Source of the DNA: DASTQL01 sp035761805
Lineage (GTDB): Bacteria; Actinomycetota; Actinomycetes; Jiangellales; Jiangellaceae
Length of the DNA: 8,690 nucleotides
NCBI GenBank assembly: GCA_035761805.1
Contig: DASTQL010000094.1
Coordinates: 1 to 8,690 of the forward strand
Direction of reading: 5' to 3'
The position numbers and the translations under genes were made by a program. The notes under the pieces are model-generated. The model searched no databases and was not told the origin of the DNA. It saw only the letters and a program-made list of their open reading frames with translations. The first letter of the stretch is position 1. The number at the start of each line of letters is the position of its first letter. This document shows positions 6,291 to 8,690 of the stretch, one piece after another.

Positions 6291-6335
6291 GGGGCGGGGG
6301 CCGATACATCCCCCGTACGAGAGGTGGGCAGGGGC

Positions 6336-6893
6336 GTGGGTCCACACGTGCCGCCGCAGTGGGCGGCCAACGCCGTCACCGCGGTACGGCTGGTGCTCAC
6401 CGCCGGGGTCGGCGCGTTGGTGTTGCGTCCGGACCCGACGGACGCGCAGCCGTGGTGCGCGGTGGGCCTGGCGTCGGGGGCCCTCGTCCTCGACGGCGTC
6501 GACGGGCTGATCGCCCGACGGGGCGAGATCGCGAGCGGCTTCGGGGCGCGCTTCGACATGGAGGTCGACGCGGCGCTGATCCTCGTGCTCGCCACCGGCC
6601 TGGCCTGGTCGGGCAAGGTCGGGTGGTGGGTCCTGGCGATCGGCCTGGCCCGCTACGCGTTCGGCATCGCCGGGCGGGTGTGGCCGGTGCTGCGCGGCGA
6701 GCTCCCGCCCAGCCTGGCCCGCAAGGCGGTCGCCGTGCAGCAGGGCGTGACGCTGACGGTGGCGACGGCGCCCGTTGTGCCGCCCTGGCTGGCCGTCGCC
6801 GGGTGCGCCCCGGCCCTGGGGTGCTTGGCCTGGTCGTTCGGCCGGGACGTGCGGACCCTCGTCCGTACGGGTGTGAGACCGGCGTCTGGGTGA
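6336..6893 (+). CDS. CDP-alcohol phosphatidyltransferase family membrane protein
   Basis: About 185 residues. The family joins a CDP-activated lipid (or other CDP-alcohol) to a small alcohol in the membrane. The full signature D-x2-DG-x2-AR-x8-G-x3-D-x3-D is present without deviation: Asp53, Asp56-Gly57, Ala60-Arg61, Gly70, Asp74, Asp78. These aspartates bind the metal ions. Membrane segments are visible at about 14-30, 41-52, 79-90, 95-115 and 138-165. The substrate alcohol cannot be predicted. In-frame GTG codons at 6324, 6336 and 6348 all could start the protein. I chose 6336 because GAGGTG at 6321-6326 sits about 9 bases ahead; this is uncertain by four codons either way. It diverges from the dehydrogenase-led operon, with only about 76 bases between them, which suggests shared control. 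Confidence 0.88.
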   Translation: MGPHVPPQWAANAVTAVRLVLTAGVGALVLRPDPTDAQPWCAVGLASGALVLDGVDGLIARRGEIASGFGARFDMEVDAALILVLATGLAWSGKVGWWVLAIGLARYAFGIAGRVWPVLRGELPPSLARKAVAVQQGVTLTVATAPVVPPWLAVAGCAPALGCLAWSFGRDVRTLVRTGVRPASG

Positions 6894-6936
6894 CGCGGTG
6901 GCGGTGCCGGCGCCGGGGAGCCCGCTCAGTCGCGGC

Positions 6937-6972
6937 GACCTGCGGCTGCGGGGATCACCCGGCCTGCAGGTC
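6937..6972 (+). terminator. Hairpin after the phosphatidyltransferase gene
   Basis: GACCTGC (6937-6943) and GCAGGTC (6966-6972) form a perfect 7-bp stem, with an inner CGGG (6949-6952) / CCCG (6958-6961) stem. It starts 43 bases after the stop codon. There is no T-tract. It is a reasonable candidate for an intrinsic terminator, in series with the palindrome at 6988-7037. Confidence 0.4.
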
Positions 6973-6987
6973 CCGGCCCACCACCAG

Positions 6988-7060
6988 GCTCGTGGGGTCA
7001 TCCCGAGGCGTCCAGGCCTGGTGATGACCCCACGAGCATGGTGAACGTGGTGAGTCGGGG
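6988..7060. repeat. Palindromic intergenic element, copy B; likely two-way terminator
   Basis: GCTCGTGGGGTCATC (6988-7002) and GATGACCCCACGAGC (7023-7037) are a perfect 15-bp inverted repeat. The 20-base interior can pair further through AGGC (7006-7009) and GCCT (7016-7019), after a G-G mismatch as in copy A. It is followed by TGGTGAACGTGGT (7039-7051), the exact reverse complement of the flank of copy A. It lies between the convergent phosphatidyltransferase and beta-propeller genes, 6 bases short of the latter's stop at 7066. Confidence 0.75.
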
Positions 7061-7065
7061 CCGGG

Positions 7066-8690
7066 TCACCACGGCGACCCCAGCACCACCGACCCCAGCG
7101 CCCGCAGCCCCTCGACCGAGACCAGCGTGAGCGTCGCGCCACGCGAGCCTTCGTCGAGCACCGCGAGCCGCCCGCCGTCGACCGGGATCGCCCGGACGAC
7201 CCAGCCGTCGGCGTCCGGGGACCACCGCCCGCTCTCGGCCAGCTCACCGGACTCGCCGACCCGCAGGCCCCACAACGACGACCCCGTCATCCCCGAGATC
7301 GGCAGGAGCGCGGTCCGCAGCGACGGCAGATAGCTGAACTGCCGGGAGTCGCCCTCGACGTCGGACCAGCTGTCGGGCTCGACCACGTTGTCGACCCGGA
7401 CCGGCGCCGCGAGGTCGGAGAGGTCGAACGTCGAGACCTGGGTGCCGATCGTCCGCCCGTCCTCGGTCGCGTCCTGCCCGACGCCGAGGAGCAGCCCGTC
7501 GCCGAGCGGGTGCAGGTAGGCCGAGTAGCCGGGCACCTTGAGCTCGCCAAGCACCTGGGGCTCGGTGGGGTCGGACAGGTCGACGGTGTAGAGCGGGTCG
7601 GTCTGGCGGAAGGTCACGACCGTCGCAAGATCCCCGAACCACCGCACCGCGCGGATCTGCTCGCCCTTGCCGAGGCCACCGACCGACCCCACCGCGACCA
7701 GGCGGTCGCCCGACTCCTCGAGCACGGTCACCGCCGCGTCCGTGTCCGGCGCGGAGCCGTCCGGGTTCCATGCCTGGCCACGCGTCGTGGCGACCCGCAG
7801 GCGCCCCTCGTGCTCGCTCATCGCCCAGCGACCCATCAGCCAGCCCTCGACCTCGCCGGAGGCGACGTAGGACGTGGAGTCCGGGGCGGTCACGTCGAAG
7901 CCGTGCACCTGCGTGGTCACCGAGCCGTCCTCGGGTCGCACCGACGAGGCCGGGCCGGGCTCGATCGGCATCGGCCACATCCAGCCCCCGCGCGTCGTGG
8001 CCACGTACATGCGGTCGGTCGAGGCGTAGACCAGGTCGCCGTCGGCGGCTACGGCCATGCTCGCCGGGGCCTGGGGCGCGGCCAGGTCGAGGGTCAGGAC
8101 GGTGAGGGCACCGATCCCCGAGGGCTCGGCCGGCCGGCTGACGTCCGCGCAGTCGAGCAGCGGGACAGTCCCGGTCACCTCTCCGTCCGCGTCGCGCTCG
8201 ACCCGCTGCGGCAACCAGTCCTGCGCGTCTGCCTCGGCGACGATCCGACGGTTCTCGTCCCCTGCCAGGTCCTCGGCACCCGCCGACTGCGGCATGACGA
8301 ACGGCAGCACCGGCGAGCTCTGCACGACCACGCGCACGACTCCGTCGCGCTCCCGCGCGGACACGTACGAGCCCTCGACCTCGTCCGTGCGGACCAGCCG
8401 GGGCGCCGATGGGTCGGACAGGTCGACGGTGGTGAGCATCGCGGTCGGCTCGCCCACCGGCATGATCATCGGCCGTGCCACGTCGTCCCCGCGGAAGTCC
8501 GGCTCGACGAAGCCGCTCGCGCCCCCGCCCTCCGGCAGGGGGACCTCCCACCACGACGTCCCCAGCACCAGCGCGGTGTCCCCCGACACCAGCAGCTCAC
8601 CCGCCGACCCCGGCGGGAGCTCGAGCCTCCCCTGCTCGCGCGGGGAGGTGCCGGAGACGTCGAGGACGACGAGCGTGTCGCCCCGGACGA
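7066..8690 (-). CDS. Beta-propeller domain protein, probably exported (5' end outside window)
   Basis: The last 541 codons (including stop) are present, and the frame stays open to the right edge. The first in-frame GTG at 8589 (LLVSGDTALVLG) is inside the domain, not the true start. The protein matches the actinobacterial family of secreted proteins with a C-terminal beta-propeller distantly related to WD40 (the PF09826 type, from memory). It has recurring blades with the pattern TVDLSDPSAPRLV, TVDLSDPTEPQVLGELKVPGYSAYLHPLGDGLLLG and STFDLSDLAAPVRV. Further support is the Ser/Asp/Gly-rich, lysine-poor composition typical of exported actinobacterial proteins. A signal or lipoprotein peptide would be upstream of the window. 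Its function is unknown; propellers of this kind usually bind ligands or proteins. It converges on the phosphatidyltransferase gene and has no evident link to the pterin-like operon. Confidence 0.85.
   Translation of the reverse strand, partial: VRGDTLVVLDVSGTSPREQGRLELPPGSAGELLVSGDTALVLGTSWWEVPLPEGGGASGFVEPDFRGDDVARPMIMPVGEPTAMLTTVDLSDPSAPRLVRTDEVEGSYVSARERDGVVRVVVQSSPVLPFVMPQSAGAEDLAGDENRRIVAEADAQDWLPQRVERDADGEVTGTVPLLDCADVSRPAEPSGIGALTVLTLDLAAPQAPASMAVAADGDLVYASTDRMYVATTRGGWMWPMPIEPGPASSVRPEDGSVTTQVHGFDVTAPDSTSYVASGEVEGWLMGRWAMSEHEGRLRVATTRGQAWNPDGSAPDTDAAVTVLEESGDRLVAVGSVGGLGKGEQIRAVRWFGDLATVVTFRQTDPLYTVDLSDPTEPQVLGELKVPGYSAYLHPLGDGLLLGVGQDATEDGRTIGTQVSTFDLSDLAAPVRVDNVVEPDSWSDVEGDSRQFSYLPSLRTALLPISGMTGSSLWGLRVGESGELAESGRWSPDADGWVVRAIPVDGGRLAVLDEGSRGATLTLVSVEGLRALGSVVLGSPW

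Noticed and set aside
6600..6616. Earlier start for the dehydrogenase near 6616
   Set aside because: The extra 119 codons are antisense to the phosphatidyltransferase and low-complexity. The dehydrogenase fold begins right after 6259, which has its own ribosome binding site.
4853..7024. A 723-codon open frame on the plus strand covering the PTPS-like, dehydrogenase and phosphatidyltransferase genes
   Set aside because: It lies antisense to two well-supported genes and out of frame with a third. The translation is low-complexity Arg/Gly/Pro/Ala without any domain, as expected for shadow frames in very GC-rich DNA.
1..8690. Mobile element, CRISPR array, tRNA or phage signs
   Set aside because: No transposase or integrase motif, no regularly spaced repeats, no cloverleaf pattern and no marked change in base composition were seen.

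Overview
The window is very GC-rich, with G or C at most third codon positions, GTG starts, GTGA/ATGA overlaps and AGGAGG-like ribosome binding sites. That is typical of a high-GC actinobacterium. The protein flavour (YccF protein, proline-rich small protein, secreted beta-propeller protein, RibD-like reductase with QSLDG motif) suggests Nocardioidaceae or a relative, but this is an inference from memory. No tRNA, rRNA, CRISPR array, insertion sequence or phage gene is visible. All gaps between genes are under 200 bases.

Layout. Positions 1-373 (minus) hold the N-terminal part of a VOC/glyoxalase-like protein that runs off the left edge. A YccF-type membrane protein lies at 522-959 (plus). 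Next comes a plus-strand pair at 1096-2531: a conserved-looking protein of unknown function, translationally coupled to a single-domain RibD_C-type reductase. A small proline-rich gene follows at 2574-2798 (minus), converging on the reductase. At 2986-6259 (minus), read from high to low coordinates, is a tight four-gene operon: medium-chain dehydrogenase, 6-pyruvoyl-tetrahydropterin synthase/QueD-like protein, family 4 glycosyltransferase, class I methyltransferase. The last three overlap by 4 nt. Diverging from the operon is a CDP-alcohol phosphatidyltransferase (about 6336-6893, plus). The right end (7066-8690, minus) is a beta-propeller protein whose N-terminus lies outside the window.

How the genes may work together. 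The central block combines two enzyme folds that act on GTP-derived pterin or pyrimidine intermediates (RibD_C reductase, PTPS/QueD) with a glycosyltransferase, a methyltransferase, a dehydrogenase and, next door, a lipid head-group transferase. This looks like a small biosynthetic locus for a modified, possibly glycosylated and methylated, pterin- or aminopyrimidine-derived molecule. I do not know a characterised pathway with this set. The PTPS-like protein lacks several residues that define the classical enzymes, which strengthens the idea of an unusual reaction. No GTP cyclohydrolase gene lies in the window, so the substrate supply is unseen.

Non-coding structure. Two related palindromic elements (about 2538-2606 and 6988-7060) share a core and a 13-nt flank. 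Each sits exactly between a pair of convergent genes, where each could serve as a two-way terminator or be a member of a dispersed repeat family.
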